This document shows, piece by piece, positions 25,979-35,692 of a DNA stretch of 64,000 nucleotides. The stretch covers positions 1-64,000 of the forward strand of contig NZ_SMSJ01000019.1 of the NCBI RefSeq assembly GCF_004355005.1, given 5' to 3'. The stretch's first letter is position 1; each line of letters starts with the position of its first letter. The notes below the pieces were generated by a model. The model made no database searches and was not told the DNA's origin. It saw only the letters and a list, made by a program, of their open reading frames with translations. This stretch comes from Dankookia rubra. GTDB taxonomy: Bacteria > Pseudomonadota > Alphaproteobacteria > Acetobacterales > Acetobacteraceae. The position numbers and the translations under genes are program-made.

Positions 25979-26092
25979 CTGGCGTTCTCCCCGCGGGTCC
26001 CTGCGAGACCCTTCCTTGCGGGCAATGAGGGCATCGTGCCGTGCGGCGTGCAAGACCCGGCACCCTCTTCCGGCACAGGCCGCGGCAGCCCT

Positions 26093-27838
26093 ATGCTTCT
26101 CCACGTGAGCGAGGATCGCCCGAAGCCGTCCCCACGAGGTTGGGACACCGTCACCCCCTACCACCGCGGCTTCCGCGAATTCGCCGAGGCCTACGAAGCC
26201 TTCGGCTTCGAGCAGATCCATGCCGGCGCCCTGCCCTTCCTACCGCCGAAGCCCGGCCTCATGCTGGACATAGGGGCCGGCAGCGGGCGCGACGCTGGCT
26301 GGTTCGCGGCGAAGGGCTGGGAGATCGTGGCGGTCGAGCCCGCCGCAGCGATGCGGCAGGAGGCGGCGCGCCGGCACCCTTCGTCCCAGATCCGCTGGCT
26401 GGACGACCGGCTACCCGCGCTCGCCGCGGTCCACCGGCTCGGCCTTGGCTTCGACCTAGCTTGGCTCAGTGGCGTCTGGATGCACATCCCGCCGGAGGAC
26501 CGCCCGCGCGCCATGCGCAAGTTGGCGACCCTGCTTAGGCCGGGCGGGCGGCTGGTGCTGACCCTGCGCCACGGCCCGGCGCCGGAGGACCGGCCGATGT
26601 GGCCGGTCGACGCGAACGAGGTGGAGCGGCTCGGCCTCGATCATGGCCTGGCGCTGAGGGTGGCGACCGAGCACGTCGAGGACCGGCATGGCCGCCGCGA
26701 CATCCGCTGGCGAACCGTCATCCTCGACCTGCCGGATGACGGCGCCGGGGCGCTGCCGCTGCTGCGCGGAGTGATCCTGCGGCAGGAGAAGGCCGCCACC
26801 TACAAGCTCGCCCTGCTGCGCTGCATCGCCCGCATCGCCGACAGCTCGCCCAATATCGCGCGAGAGGCCGGCGAGCATGTGGAGCTGCCGCTCGGCTTGG
26901 TCGCGCTCTACTGGATCCGCATGTTCAAGCCGCTGGTCGAACGCCGCCTGCCGCAGCGGCCGGGCGAGGCGATGGGCTTCGTCACCCCGGCCTTCCGCGC
27001 CCTGGCGCCGCTCGCGCCCTACGACCTTCGGCCGGGGGCGCGCTTCGCCGGAGACCTCGCCGCTGCGCTGCACCGGGCGCTGGCGGATGCGGCCCGGCTG
27101 ATCGCCACGATGCCCGCCACCCACCTGACCTTCGCCGACAACACGCCGGTCTTCCCCACCACGCCGCGCCGCCCGCCACGCGCGACGGACCCGATCGTAC
27201 TGGGCGCGGAACTGCTTTGGGGCTACGGCACGACCGGCGTGCCGCTGCCCGTCTGGCAGGCGCTGCGCCGCATGGCCGCCTGGATCGAGCCGATGCTGCT
27301 GGCCGAATGGGTGCGGCTCACCCAGGCCTATGGCGCCCGGGTCGGCCGCGACATCCCGGCAGACGCGGTGATGCGTGCGCTGACCTGGCTGGAGCCGTTG
27401 CGCGACACCGCACTGGTGCGCGACCTTGTGGACGGTCGCGTCGTGCGCGGCGAGGCTGTCGCCTGCGTCTGGACCGGCGAGCCGCTGCGCTCGCGTGGCG
27501 TGGAGATCGACCACTGCCTGCCCTGGTCCGCATGGGCGTGCAACGATTTGTGGAACCTGCTGCCCGCGTCACGCGCGGCGAACCAGCGGAAGAGCGGGCT
27601 GATCGTCGGCGCCATGGCGCTGGCAGATGCCAAGCCGCGCATCCTTGCTTGGTGGGAAGACGCCTATCGGCGCGCCGACCCGGCGCTTCGCGCCCGCTTC
27701 ACCGAGGAAGCGCAGACCACCCTGCCCTTGGCACAGGACCGTGAGCCGACACTGGACGAGCTTTTTGCTGCACTCGACTTCCGCCGCCTCAGGCTTCGGC
27801 AGGAAACTCAGTTACCGGAATGGAGCGGGGCGGTGTGA
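26093..27838 (+). CDS. Class I SAM methyltransferase fused to an HNH endonuclease domain
   Basis: A 581-residue fusion. Residues about 50-190 are a class I methyltransferase with the SAM motif LMLDIGAGSGRDAGWFA, acidic VAVEPAA, and GGRLVLTLRHG. A middle helical region (KAATYKLALLRCIARIADSS; ELPLGLVALYWIRMFKPLVE) is like the front part of some stand-alone HNH proteins. Residues about 460-515 are the HNH domain: CVWTGEPLRSRG, VEIDHCLPWSAWACNDLWNL, LPASRAANQRKSG. The joined activities suggest a nucleic-acid target, perhaps restriction-modification-like, but no partner gene is present. The ATG at 26093 is preferred because residues further upstream antisense the neighbouring dehydrogenase gene. 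Confidence 0.8.
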   Translation: MLLHVSEDRPKPSPRGWDTVTPYHRGFREFAEAYEAFGFEQIHAGALPFLPPKPGLMLDIGAGSGRDAGWFAAKGWEIVAVEPAAAMRQEAARRHPSSQIRWLDDRLPALAAVHRLGLGFDLAWLSGVWMHIPPEDRPRAMRKLATLLRPGGRLVLTLRHGPAPEDRPMWPVDANEVERLGLDHGLALRVATEHVEDRHGRRDIRWRTVILDLPDDGAGALPLLRGVILRQEKAATYKLALLRCIARIADSSPNIAREAGEHVELPLGLVALYWIRMFKPLVERRLPQRPGEAMGFVTPAFRALAPLAPYDLRPGARFAGDLAAALHRALADAARLIATMPATHLTFADNTPVFPTTPRRPPRATDPIVLGAELLWGYGTTGVPLPVWQALRRMAAWIEPMLLAEWVRLTQAYGARVGRDIPADAVMRALTWLEPLRDTALVRDLVDGRVVRGEAVACVWTGEPLRSRGVEIDHCLPWSAWACNDLWNLLPASRAANQRKSGLIVGAMALADAKPRILAWWEDAYRRADPALRARFTEEAQTTLPLAQDREPTLDELFAALDFRRLRLRQETQLPEWSGAV

Positions 27839-27978
27839 CCAAATCGGGGAAGGAAAGCTAAGATCTCTCCAAGCTCCACCCTTGCTTTTCGGCGGCTTGC
27901 TTTCGCCACGCTGCGGCTGCCGGACCAAGAAAATGCAGAAGGTCCAGGAAGGATCTCTCCCCCCTGCCCTCGTTCCGC
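27839..27978. repeat. Weak copy of the dispersed palindromic intergenic repeat
   Basis: The gap between the converging MTase-HNH and glycosyltransferase genes has the same plan as the clearer copies: G-rich/C-rich arms (GGGGAAGG, CTCTCCCCCCTGCCC) around a core of the form TTTTCGGCGGCTTGC...GCAAGAAAAT type. The match is degenerate. Confidence 0.4.
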
Positions 27979-29193
27979 TCAGGCGCTCAGTGCCGCCGCC
28001 TCCTCCCGCACCGGGACTCGCACGGCAGTCCGCCGTGCCGCCATCAACCCGCGCATCTCCGCCCAGGTGCGGTCCCAGGACAGCTGCGCCAATCGGCGGT
28101 CCACCTGCTTCAGCCAAGGCCCGCGCGGCCGGTCCAGCACCACCTGCAGCGCTGCAGCGAAGGTCGTTGGGTCGGCCGCGATCTCGACCAAGCCCGAGCC
28201 CCCATCCTCCTTCGGCCCCCAGTCCCGCACGACGTCGGTGATCGGCGTGGACACGACAGGGAGGCCGGCCGCCAGAAATTCGGGCGTTTTGGTCGGGCTG
28301 ATGAAGCGGGTGCTCTCGTTGAGGGCGAATGGCATGAAACCAGCATCCCAGCCGCCCAGGTAGCGCGGCAGCTCCGGGTAGCCCTTGCCACCCAACCAAT
28401 GAATGTTGGGCAAGCGCGGCAGGTTGCCGGGGTCGATCTTTACCACCGGCCCAATCATCGCAAAGGTCCAGTCCGGCCTCGCGGCACCCAACGCGTTGAC
28501 CAGTTCCAGGTCCATCCGCTCGTCCACCACGCCGAAGAAGCCGATGCGCGGGCGCGACAGTGCGGCCTGGTCGGCCGGGTCCGGCTGCGTGACCCGCGCC
28601 GCGGCGAAATGCGCTGCGTCGATCGAGGACGGGAAGCAATGCACCCGCGGATGCCGACCGCGCTTGGCTTCATAGAGGCTGCGCCCGCCGGTGAAGACCA
28701 GGTCGGCACGGCCAAGCAGCACGCGTTCCAGGTCGAGCATGCGCGGCGGCGCGCCACGGAAGGCCGAAAGCTCGTCCATGCAATCATAGACGGTCAGGTC
28801 GGGCCGCAGGTGCGCAGCGAACTCAAGCGCCATCGGGGTGTAGAACCAAGCGATCAGCGGCCGGCCCGCCTCCTGCGCCAGCAACGCGTCCAGCAGGCTG
28901 CGCTGCGCCGCCATCATGGCCGTGCCCTGCAACCCCTCTGGCAGCATCGGCACAGCGACGGTTACTCCCTCGGGCGTCGTGTTCAGGTCCAGCCGCGGCA
29001 CGATGCCCGGCTCGAACAACGGCTCCTCAAAAAAGATTACCTCATGGTCGCGCGCCGCCCGCGTCAGCAGGTGCTGCGGTCTCTGAAAAACGAAATTCCA
29101 TCGCAAATGGGAGAGGCAGAGCAGCATCGGCCGCCGGGCGGGCTGGGACAGGGTCATAGCTTGGGCAACGCTGCCCGGCAGGGCATCGGTCAT
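27979..29193 (-). CDS. Glycosyltransferase (GT-B fold, group 1 type)
   Basis: A 404-residue GT-B-like enzyme. N-terminal part: LLCLSHLRWNFVFQRPQHLL and YDCMDELSAF. C-terminal part: RPRIGFFGVVDERMDLELVN, GFMPFALNESTRFISPTKTP and EFLAAGLPVVSTPI, matching the nucleotide-sugar binding end of GT4-like families. FQRPQH/STPTK-type glycosyltransferases often act in exopolysaccharide or cell-surface glycan synthesis. MTDALPGS at 29193 or an ATG-type codon 11 residues earlier may be the start. Confidence 0.85.
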   Translation of the reverse strand: MTDALPGSVAQAMTLSQPARRPMLLCLSHLRWNFVFQRPQHLLTRAARDHEVIFFEEPLFEPGIVPRLDLNTTPEGVTVAVPMLPEGLQGTAMMAAQRSLLDALLAQEAGRPLIAWFYTPMALEFAAHLRPDLTVYDCMDELSAFRGAPPRMLDLERVLLGRADLVFTGGRSLYEAKRGRHPRVHCFPSSIDAAHFAAARVTQPDPADQAALSRPRIGFFGVVDERMDLELVNALGAARPDWTFAMIGPVVKIDPGNLPRLPNIHWLGGKGYPELPRYLGGWDAGFMPFALNESTRFISPTKTPEFLAAGLPVVSTPITDVVRDWGPKEDGGSGLVEIAADPTTFAAALQVVLDRPRGPWLKQVDRRLAQLSWDRTWAEMRGLMAARRTAVRVPVREEAAALSA

Positions 29194-29371
29194 GCGAACT
29201 CCCTTCGTGGTCGGACCATCAAACAAGGACCGCCGGAAGGGGCACGCCGGCGGTGCAGCAAACCGGCCTTCGGAAGAAGCAGGACCGCCGGGGCGGCAGT
29301 AGTTCGCTGTACAACCGGAACGCGTAGCGGCCGAACGCGGTTCCTATCACGCCTGCGTCGGCCGCAGCGGT

Positions 29372-30085
29372 TCAAGCCGGCGGCACGACCTTGTCCCGGT
29401 AATTGCAGTGCGTCGCCGCGATGCAGCGCCAGCATGCCGGCAGCCGCGCCTTACAGACATAGCGCCCGTGCAGGATGAGCCAGTGATGCGCGTCGCGCAG
29501 CAGCTCCGGCGGGCAGCGCTTTACCAACCCGTCCTCAACCGTCCGCGGCGTCTTGCCTGGCGCTAGGCCGGTGCGGTTGCCAAGGCGGAAGATATGCGTG
29601 TCGACGGCCATTGTGTTCTCGCCGAAGGCGACGTTGAGCACGACATTGGCGGTCTTGCGGCCGACGCCCGGCAGTGCCTCGAGCGCGGCGCGGTCGCGCG
29701 GTACCTCGCCGCCATGCTGCTCTACCAGCAGCGAAGCCAGCGCGGCGACATTGCGCGCCTTGCCCTGCCACAGGCCGATGCGGCGGATATGCGGCCCGAT
29801 CCCCTCCGCCCCCAGGGCCGCCATCGCCGCCGGCGTCGGCGCCGCGGCGAAGAGCGACGGCGTGCACTTGTTCACCGCCGCGTCCGTCGTTTGCGCCGAC
29901 AGCACCACCGCGACGAGCAGAGAGAACGGATCCCGGTACAGCAACTCCGTTTCCGGTTTGGGATTGGCGGTGGCCAGCGTGCGCAGGAAGGCGGCCGCTT
30001 GGTCGCGCGACATTAGCCGTGCGCGGCGCGGCGCCTCCGCGGTGCCATGCAGCGGCTTGGCCTGGCGGATGGGTTGACGCGACAT
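29372..30085 (-). CDS. nth: Endonuclease III (DNA glycosylase/AP lyase)
   Basis: A 237-residue base-excision repair enzyme removing oxidised pyrimidines. It has the helix-hairpin-helix LEALPGVGRKTANVVLNVAF with catalytic Lys144, the conserved aspartate in AVDTHIFRL (Asp162), and the C-terminal 4Fe-4S ligand set in CKARLPACWRCIAATHC. The N-terminus is about 25 residues longer than E. coli Nth. It is divergent from the DUF2244 gene, with 45 bases between starts. Confidence 0.95.
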   Translation of the reverse strand: MSRQPIRQAKPLHGTAEAPRRARLMSRDQAAAFLRTLATANPKPETELLYRDPFSLLVAVVLSAQTTDAAVNKCTPSLFAAAPTPAAMAALGAEGIGPHIRRIGLWQGKARNVAALASLLVEQHGGEVPRDRAALEALPGVGRKTANVVLNVAFGENTMAVDTHIFRLGNRTGLAPGKTPRTVEDGLVKRCPPELLRDAHHWLILHGRYVCKARLPACWRCIAATHCNYRDKVVPPA

Positions 30086-30130
30086 CGGCTTGTCTCCGAC
30101 GGTGACAGGATCGCCTTCCCTTCCCATGTC

Positions 30131-30649
30131 ATGTGCACGATGTCAGCCCAGCCGGATCCCATCCTGTTCGAGGCCATCTGCACCCCGGCGCGCAGCCTGG
30201 GGCCGCGGGGCATGGCGATTCTCGCCGGCGGGGTGCTGACCGCCTCGCTGACCATCGGCGGCATCTTCACCCTTTTCGGCGCATGGCCGGTGCTGGGCTT
30301 CACCGGGCTGGAATCGGCGCTGGTGCTCGGGTTGATGCTGCTGCACCGGCGCTGGGCGGCGCGCAGCATGGAGGTACTGGTGCTGACCGAGGGCAACCTG
30401 ACCATCTGCCGCACCGATGCGCATGGCCGACGGCAAGCGGTCGCGCTAGATCCGTATTGGACCCGGCTGAGGCTGGAGGAACGGCCCGGCCGGGTCAGCC
30501 TGCTGCTTCTGCGGCAGCGGCAGCGCGACGTGGAGATCGGAAAGCTGCTTGGAGATCAGCAAAAGCGCGATCTTGCGGCAGCGCTGGATACCGCGCTTCG
30601 GCGCTACCGCGAGCCGGTCTTCGACAACCCACAGCTTCGGGACGGGTGA
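30131..30649 (+). CDS. DUF2244 domain membrane protein
   Basis: A 172-residue protein with two hydrophobic helices (about 30-50, MAILAGGVLTASLTIGGIF; and 55-75, VLGFTGLESALVLGLMLL) followed by a soluble beta-rich part (EVLVLTEGNLTICRTDAHGR, ...VSLLLLRQRQRDVEIGKLL). This matches DUF2244, common in alphaproteobacteria near nth. The function is unknown. A second ATG three codons in (30140) is an equal start candidate. Confidence 0.8.
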   Translation: MCTMSAQPDPILFEAICTPARSLGPRGMAILAGGVLTASLTIGGIFTLFGAWPVLGFTGLESALVLGLMLLHRRWAARSMEVLVLTEGNLTICRTDAHGRRQAVALDPYWTRLRLEERPGRVSLLLLRQRQRDVEIGKLLGDQQKRDLAAALDTALRRYREPVFDNPQLRDG

Positions 30650-30721
30650 ACAGCCCAGCGCGCCATGCGTAGGCAAGGCTGATAAGCGCCACCGGGCGGT
30701 CCCGCCCTTCGGCAATCTGCT

Positions 30722-31171
30722 TCAATCGGTTGGTGTCAGGCTCTTGATCAACTCGAACACCCGCTTCCGGACCGAGGGATCGTTGATGCGGTAATAGGCG
30801 CGGACCAGTTCCAGCGTCTCGCGCCGGTGCAGGGTCTCGTCGTCGAAACCTTCCTGCTGCTCGGCCAGTCCGTAGCTGCGGCGGGCGGCGTGCTGGCTGC
30901 CGCCCAGCGCATCGGGCATGTCGTCGAAGAAGAACCCGATCGGCACGTCAAGCACGCGGGAAAGGTCGAAGAGCCGACTGGCGCCAATGCGGTTCACCCC
31001 GCGCTCGTACTTCTGGACCTGTTGAAAGGTCAGGCCGAGCGCGTCGCCGAGCTTCTCCTGGCTCATGCCGAGAAGGGTACGGCGGAGCCTGACCCGGCCA
31101 CCGACATGGACGTCGATCGGGCTTGGACGGTGCTCACGCTCGGGACGTTCGACGATATCGTCGCTCGGCAT
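30722..31171 (-). CDS. XRE family helix-turn-helix regulator
   Basis: A 149-residue regulator with an N-terminal HTH (GGRVRLRRTLLGMSQEKLGD, ALGLTFQQVQKYERGVNRIG), then FDLSRVLDVPIGFFFDDMPD and a C-terminal helical segment ending FELIKSLTP. This SinR-like architecture is widespread and highly conserved in alphaproteobacteria; some members control motility or symbiosis genes. It is downstream of lnt on the same strand, but with a 154-base gap (31172-31325) it probably has its own promoter. Confidence 0.9.
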   Translation of the reverse strand: MPSDDIVERPEREHRPSPIDVHVGGRVRLRRTLLGMSQEKLGDALGLTFQQVQKYERGVNRIGASRLFDLSRVLDVPIGFFFDDMPDALGGSQHAARRSYGLAEQQEGFDDETLHRRETLELVRAYYRINDPSVRKRVFELIKSLTPTD

Positions 31172-31325
31172 CTACCGTTTTTCCTGCTCGCGGGCCGCGT
31201 CCGAAACAGCGGGTCGCACAACGCACCCGCGTCGGCCACCGTCTGCCCACCCGTCATACGGGAGGATTAAGAAGGCGTCAATACTCAAGAGATTTCTCAA
31301 AAACGATCTTTGTGTCGCTTTCGCT

Positions 31326-32885
31326 TTATCGATGGGGTGATAACACACGCCTGCGTATCAAACGCCATTTCACAAGTCCCGGCAGCATGCAAAGCAGCGC
31401 GGCAAAGCCCGGCAGCACCAAGCCGGACCGAGCGAAGAGCGGTGCCGCGACCGCGCCCGGTAGGGGAAGCGTCAGCGTTCCGGTGGCGCCGATCGGCAGG
31501 AAAGCCAAGCGCCGGCCACGCGCATCAAAGACAGCGGAGATGCCGGTCTGCGCCGCCCGCGCCAGCGGCAGGCCTTCCTCCACGGCGCGCAGCCGCGCCG
31601 CCGCCAAGTGCTGCCAGGGGCCAGAGGTCTCACCGAACCAAGCATCATTGGTGATGTTCACCAGCCATTCCGGGCGCGGCTTCGGTGTCACGGCAGCGGG
31701 AAAGATGACCTCGTAGCAGATCAGCGCGCCGAAGGGCGGCATGCCGGGCGGTGCCAGCGGCACCGGCCCGGGACCGGCCGAGAAGTCCATCCCGCCCGCC
31801 GCCATGCGGATTGGGATCAGGCCGGCAAGCGGCATGTATTCGCCGAATGGCACCAGGTGCGACTTGTCGTACACCCCCTGCACCCGGCCCGCGGAGTCCA
31901 GCACCGCCAAGCTGTTCCAGACCTGCCGCAGCCGGCCATCGGGGCTCCATTCAGCGCGAACCGTGCCGCCCAGCAGCCGCGCCCCCACCGGCAGCGCCTC
32001 AGCCGCCATGCGTCGTGCCTCAGGGTCCTGGGTGAGCAGGAAAGGGCTGGCAGTCTCAGGCCATATCACAACTAATTGATCATGGGGTGCCGCGAGATGG
32101 GCTGCCTGCGCCGCCGTTTCTGTCAGGCCCAGGTAGCGCCGGAAGATCGGCATGCGCTGGTCCTGCTGCCATTTCACCTCCTGCGCCACGTTGCCCTGCA
32201 CCAGCACCAGTTGCACCGGCTGGTCCGGCGGGTCGGGCAGGGACAGGCGCCAGGCGCCAAAGCCGGCGAAGGCGGCCAGCGTCAGCGCGGCGAGCGCCCA
32301 AGGGGTGCGGCCATGCAGCAGCGGGACCCCGGCCAGCAGCATCGTCGCCAGCGAGAGGCCATGCACGCCGATTATGGCGGCGCCCTGCGCCGGCAGGGCG
32401 GCGAAGGCCCATACCGTGCCGATCAGGTTCCAGGGAAAGCCGGTGAGGACGAAGCCGCGCGCTAGCTCAGCCAGTACCCAGGCGCCGGCGAAGGCGAAGA
32501 CCCGCGGCCAGCCCGCCGGCAACAGCCGCGCCACGAGCACCGGCAGCACGATGAAGGCCGCCAGCGCCACTGCCAGGACCGGTGCCGCCAGCGGCACCAG
32601 CCACCAGAAATGCTCAACATCCTTGAGGATGGCCTCGGTTACCCACCAGATGCCGGCGACGCCATGGCCCCAGCCCCAGGCAAAGGCGATCCAGGCCGCC
32701 CGCCGCCAGTTGGGCTGTCCGCAAACCAGGGTCAGCAGGCCCGGAATGGCCAGCAGCAGCACGGGCACCGCATGCACCGGCGGCAGTGCGAGGGCGGAAA
32801 GCAGGCCGAGGCCGAGGGCGGCGAGCAGCTGACGCTGCCAGGACAGCGCCCCGAGCCGGGCGAGGAATGTATCGAACACGCGCAT
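31326..32885 (-). CDS. lnt: Apolipoprotein N-acyltransferase
   Basis: A 519-residue inner-membrane enzyme that adds the third acyl chain to lipoproteins. It has about six N-terminal membrane helices (QRQLLAALGLGLLSALALPP onward) and a periplasmic nitrilase-like domain with the catalytic triad in VIWPETASPF (Glu), GVYDKSHLVPFGEYMP (Lys) and ALICYEVIFP (Cys). The start is three bases after the stop of hpnN, so the two are one transcript. Confidence 0.95.
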   Translation of the reverse strand: MRVFDTFLARLGALSWQRQLLAALGLGLLSALALPPVHAVPVLLLAIPGLLTLVCGQPNWRRAAWIAFAWGWGHGVAGIWWVTEAILKDVEHFWWLVPLAAPVLAVALAAFIVLPVLVARLLPAGWPRVFAFAGAWVLAELARGFVLTGFPWNLIGTVWAFAALPAQGAAIIGVHGLSLATMLLAGVPLLHGRTPWALAALTLAAFAGFGAWRLSLPDPPDQPVQLVLVQGNVAQEVKWQQDQRMPIFRRYLGLTETAAQAAHLAAPHDQLVVIWPETASPFLLTQDPEARRMAAEALPVGARLLGGTVRAEWSPDGRLRQVWNSLAVLDSAGRVQGVYDKSHLVPFGEYMPLAGLIPIRMAAGGMDFSAGPGPVPLAPPGMPPFGALICYEVIFPAAVTPKPRPEWLVNITNDAWFGETSGPWQHLAAARLRAVEEGLPLARAAQTGISAVFDARGRRLAFLPIGATGTLTLPLPGAVAAPLFARSGLVLPGFAALLCMLPGLVKWRLIRRRVLSPHR

Positions 32886-32888
32886 CCT

Positions 32889-35498
32889 TTAGTCCGGCCG
32901 TCCACGACGCGCATCCGCGGCAAACAGCGGCAGCAGCGCAGGCAGGGTCAGCATTACCGCCGTCAGGGCAAACAGCAGGCTCAACATGAGCAGCAACCCC
33001 ATACTGGCTGTGCCGGGATGGCCGGAAACCGCCAGCGCCCCGAAGGCCGTGCCGTTGGTCAGCGCGCTGTAGACCACCGCGCGGGTGAGCGAGGATGCGA
33101 GCAGCGACCGCTCGCCATGCTGCCAGGCGACGACGTAGTAGATCTTAAAGGCGACCCCCTGCGCGAAGAGCAAGGGCAGGGCGATGATATTGGCCAGGTT
33201 CAGCGGCTGGCCGATGACGACGCAGGTCGCCATGGTCAGCAGTCCGGCCAGGGTCAACGGCGCCAGCGCCAATAGCGCCAGCCTGACGGACCGCAGAGCC
33301 AGCACCAGCAGCAGCACAGTCAGACCGGTGGCGATCACTCCGGCCTGGATAAAGGCGGCTTCGATGGTTTCGGCGCTTTCCCGCACCGAGATCGCCGGGC
33401 CGGTCGCGTCCGGCACCACCGCTTGAACCGCCCGGCCGAAGCGGCCCATGGCATCGGAATGGTCCGACAGGTCACGCGGCCGAATTTCGATGCGTGCCCG
33501 ACCGTCCGGCGCGATCCAGGACCGGCGCAGGCTGTCGGGCAGGCTGTCCAGCGTCACGGGACGGGCGGCGAGGGCCTGGCGCAGCGCGTCCAGCGTCGAG
33601 GCCAGCCCGGGCAGCAACGCCGCGGCCAGATGGTCGCGCGCCGCTCCGGGCGCCGCTGCCACGCGGTCCAGCGCCGTCGCCAGCCGCGGTGCCCCCGCCC
33701 CACCCGCCACCCGCAGCGCCGCGGCGGCCTTGGCCAGCGCGGCACTGGCCTCGGCATCGGTCGGCGCCGGCGCAACCTCCGGCGGCTCCAGGGTCAGGCC
33801 GAGCAGGTCGGCAGCGTCCTGGATCAGGGCCAGCTTCGCGTCCTGCCCCGCCGGGACAAAGCTCGCCAGGGTCATGGTGCCGGCAACCTCCGGCAGCGCT
33901 TCGAGCCGCTTCGCCAGCGCCTCGGCGGCGGTCAGGTCGGCCGCCAACGCGTCGATGGTGTTCGGTGTGGTGTCGGGGCTGCGCATCAGTTCGCGGAAGG
34001 TGGCGACGGCCTCGGTCTTCGGGCTGCGCAGGTTCAGCGGGTTGGTGTCGAAGCGCAGCCAGGGGAGCAGCGCGGCGCAGCCGATGGCAAGCAGCAGCGC
34101 CGCCGCCGCCGCCGCGGCCGCATTGCGCGCGAGGAAGCGGTCGACCCTGCCAAGCGCGGCATAGCCGACCGGCTCCCGCTCGGGCCGTGGCCGGGTGAAC
34201 ATCAGCCAGGCCGGCAGGGCGGTCAGGCTGAGGATCACCGCCACCACCATCCCCGCCGCGGCGATCAGGCCGAGTTCCGAGACGCCGCGGTAGTCGGTCG
34301 GCAGGAAGGCGAGAAAGCCGCAGCCGAGCGCCATGGCAGCGAGTGCGATCGCTTCCCCCGCGCCATGCGCCGCCTCGACCAGCGCCGCGGGCAGGGGCTG
34401 GTCGGCCAGGCGGTAGCGCTGCTCGCGGAGCGACACGGCGAACTGGATGCCGAAATCGACCCCGAAGCCGATGAAGAGCACGGCGAATGCGATCGAGAGC
34501 GGGTTGAAGGGCCCGACCACCAGCAGGCCGAAGGCGGCGGTGATCGGCAGGCCCAGCACCAGCGTGCCGAGGATCGGGAAGATCAGTCGGCCGGAGCGCA
34601 GGCCGAGCCAGAGCAGCACGGCGACCGCCACCAGGGACAGGATGTTCTCGACGATCGCACTGCCGAAGACGGTCGAGAATTCCTCGTCCGCCATCACCAG
34701 GTCGCCGGTCAGCCGGATGTGCACCCCGTTCTCCGCCGTCAGGCCGAGCCGCGCCGCCTCGGCCCGCACCGCATCGACCGCCGCCGAGACCGGGGCCAGT
34801 GCGCCGTAGTCCGGCACCGGCTTGACCAGGATGAAGCGGCGCAGCGCCAGCGGGTCTGGCGCCTGGCCGGTGAAGAGCCGTGCCCAGTCGAGCGGGAGGA
34901 AGCGACCATCGGCCGCGGCCTCGGCGCTGCCGGCAAGCGCCGCCAGGGCCGGGCCCAGCACCTGCGGGTCGCCCTCGCCGCGTTTCAGACCCTCGGCTAC
35001 CAGGTCCAGCGCGCGGCCGACGCCGCGCAGGCTGGGATCGGCGGCGAGGGTCCCGAGCAGGGACTGCGCCGCGATCATCCGCTCGGTGGTGGCGCGGACC
35101 TCCGCCTGGTCCAGGAAGAGCAGCGCGTTGCGGTGGAAGAAAGGGTCGGCGTCGGGGCGGGAGACGCTGCGGAACAGCGCTGGCCGGGCCTCGAGCGCCC
35201 CGGCCAGCGCGGATGCCGCTCGTTCCGCCACATCCGGCGTCGCACCGTCCAGCACCACGGCGATGAGGTCCACCCGCTGCGGGAAGGCGCGGTCCATCGC
35301 CACCTCGGTCTGCCGCCAGGGGATGTCCGGGGGAAAGAGCGCGACGACGTCAGTGTTCAGCGCGAAGCGGGTGACCACCGCCCAGCAGGACAGCGCGGCG
35401 ACCAGCAGGGTCAGGGCCAGCACCAGCGCCGGGCGGCGGATGCTCCAGCCGACCAGGCGCGCGGCCAGCCGGGCGGCGAGGGGCGTGTCAATAGCCAT
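32889..35498 (-). CDS. hpnN: Hopanoid-type RND/MMPL transporter
   Basis: An 869-residue RND-superfamily protein with twin halves: a membrane helix at the N-terminus, a large periplasmic loop, and five or six helices per half (SIAFAVLFIGFGVDFGIQFA; ALRSVRLALLALAPLTLAGL). The motif FIGFGVDFGIQ and the length match HpnN, which moves hopanoids to the outer membrane. Its presence with hpnH and ispH a few kb away supports that reading; other MMPL roles are possible. Confidence 0.85.
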   Translation of the reverse strand: MAIDTPLAARLAARLVGWSIRRPALVLALTLLVAALSCWAVVTRFALNTDVVALFPPDIPWRQTEVAMDRAFPQRVDLIAVVLDGATPDVAERAASALAGALEARPALFRSVSRPDADPFFHRNALLFLDQAEVRATTERMIAAQSLLGTLAADPSLRGVGRALDLVAEGLKRGEGDPQVLGPALAALAGSAEAAADGRFLPLDWARLFTGQAPDPLALRRFILVKPVPDYGALAPVSAAVDAVRAEAARLGLTAENGVHIRLTGDLVMADEEFSTVFGSAIVENILSLVAVAVLLWLGLRSGRLIFPILGTLVLGLPITAAFGLLVVGPFNPLSIAFAVLFIGFGVDFGIQFAVSLREQRYRLADQPLPAALVEAAHGAGEAIALAAMALGCGFLAFLPTDYRGVSELGLIAAAGMVVAVILSLTALPAWLMFTRPRPEREPVGYAALGRVDRFLARNAAAAAAAALLLAIGCAALLPWLRFDTNPLNLRSPKTEAVATFRELMRSPDTTPNTIDALAADLTAAEALAKRLEALPEVAGTMTLASFVPAGQDAKLALIQDAADLLGLTLEPPEVAPAPTDAEASAALAKAAAALRVAGGAGAPRLATALDRVAAAPGAARDHLAAALLPGLASTLDALRQALAARPVTLDSLPDSLRRSWIAPDGRARIEIRPRDLSDHSDAMGRFGRAVQAVVPDATGPAISVRESAETIEAAFIQAGVIATGLTVLLLVLALRSVRLALLALAPLTLAGLLTMATCVVIGQPLNLANIIALPLLFAQGVAFKIYYVVAWQHGERSLLASSLTRAVVYSALTNGTAFGALAVSGHPGTASMGLLLMLSLLFALTAVMLTLPALLPLFAADARRGRPD

Positions 35499-35692
35499 TG
35501 GGGAATCGGCACGCTTTCAGGGGGCAGGGAAGAAGGTCGGGGAGGGAAGCAGGTATTCCCCCCCGAACCCCACCCTTCCCTTTTTGGAAGTCAGGCACGT
35601 GCCGCGCGGAGGGCGCCAGACTCCCCAAAATTGATGAGGGGGTTGGACGCATGCGTCCAACGGGGAGAATGCCCTCTCCCTCGGCCTTACCT
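35499..35692. repeat. Dispersed palindromic intergenic repeat, clear copy, plus a 20-bp palindrome
   Basis: The gap holds GGTATTCCCCCCCGAACCCC, then an imperfect palindrome (TTTTTGGAAGTCAGGCACG...CGCCAGACTCCCCAAAA, about 35581-35634) matching the core of the copy at 42541-42590. A separate perfect 20-bp palindrome, GTTGGACGCATGCGTCCAAC, is at 35642-35661. G-rich and C-rich arms flank the unit as in the other copies. Confidence 0.75.
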
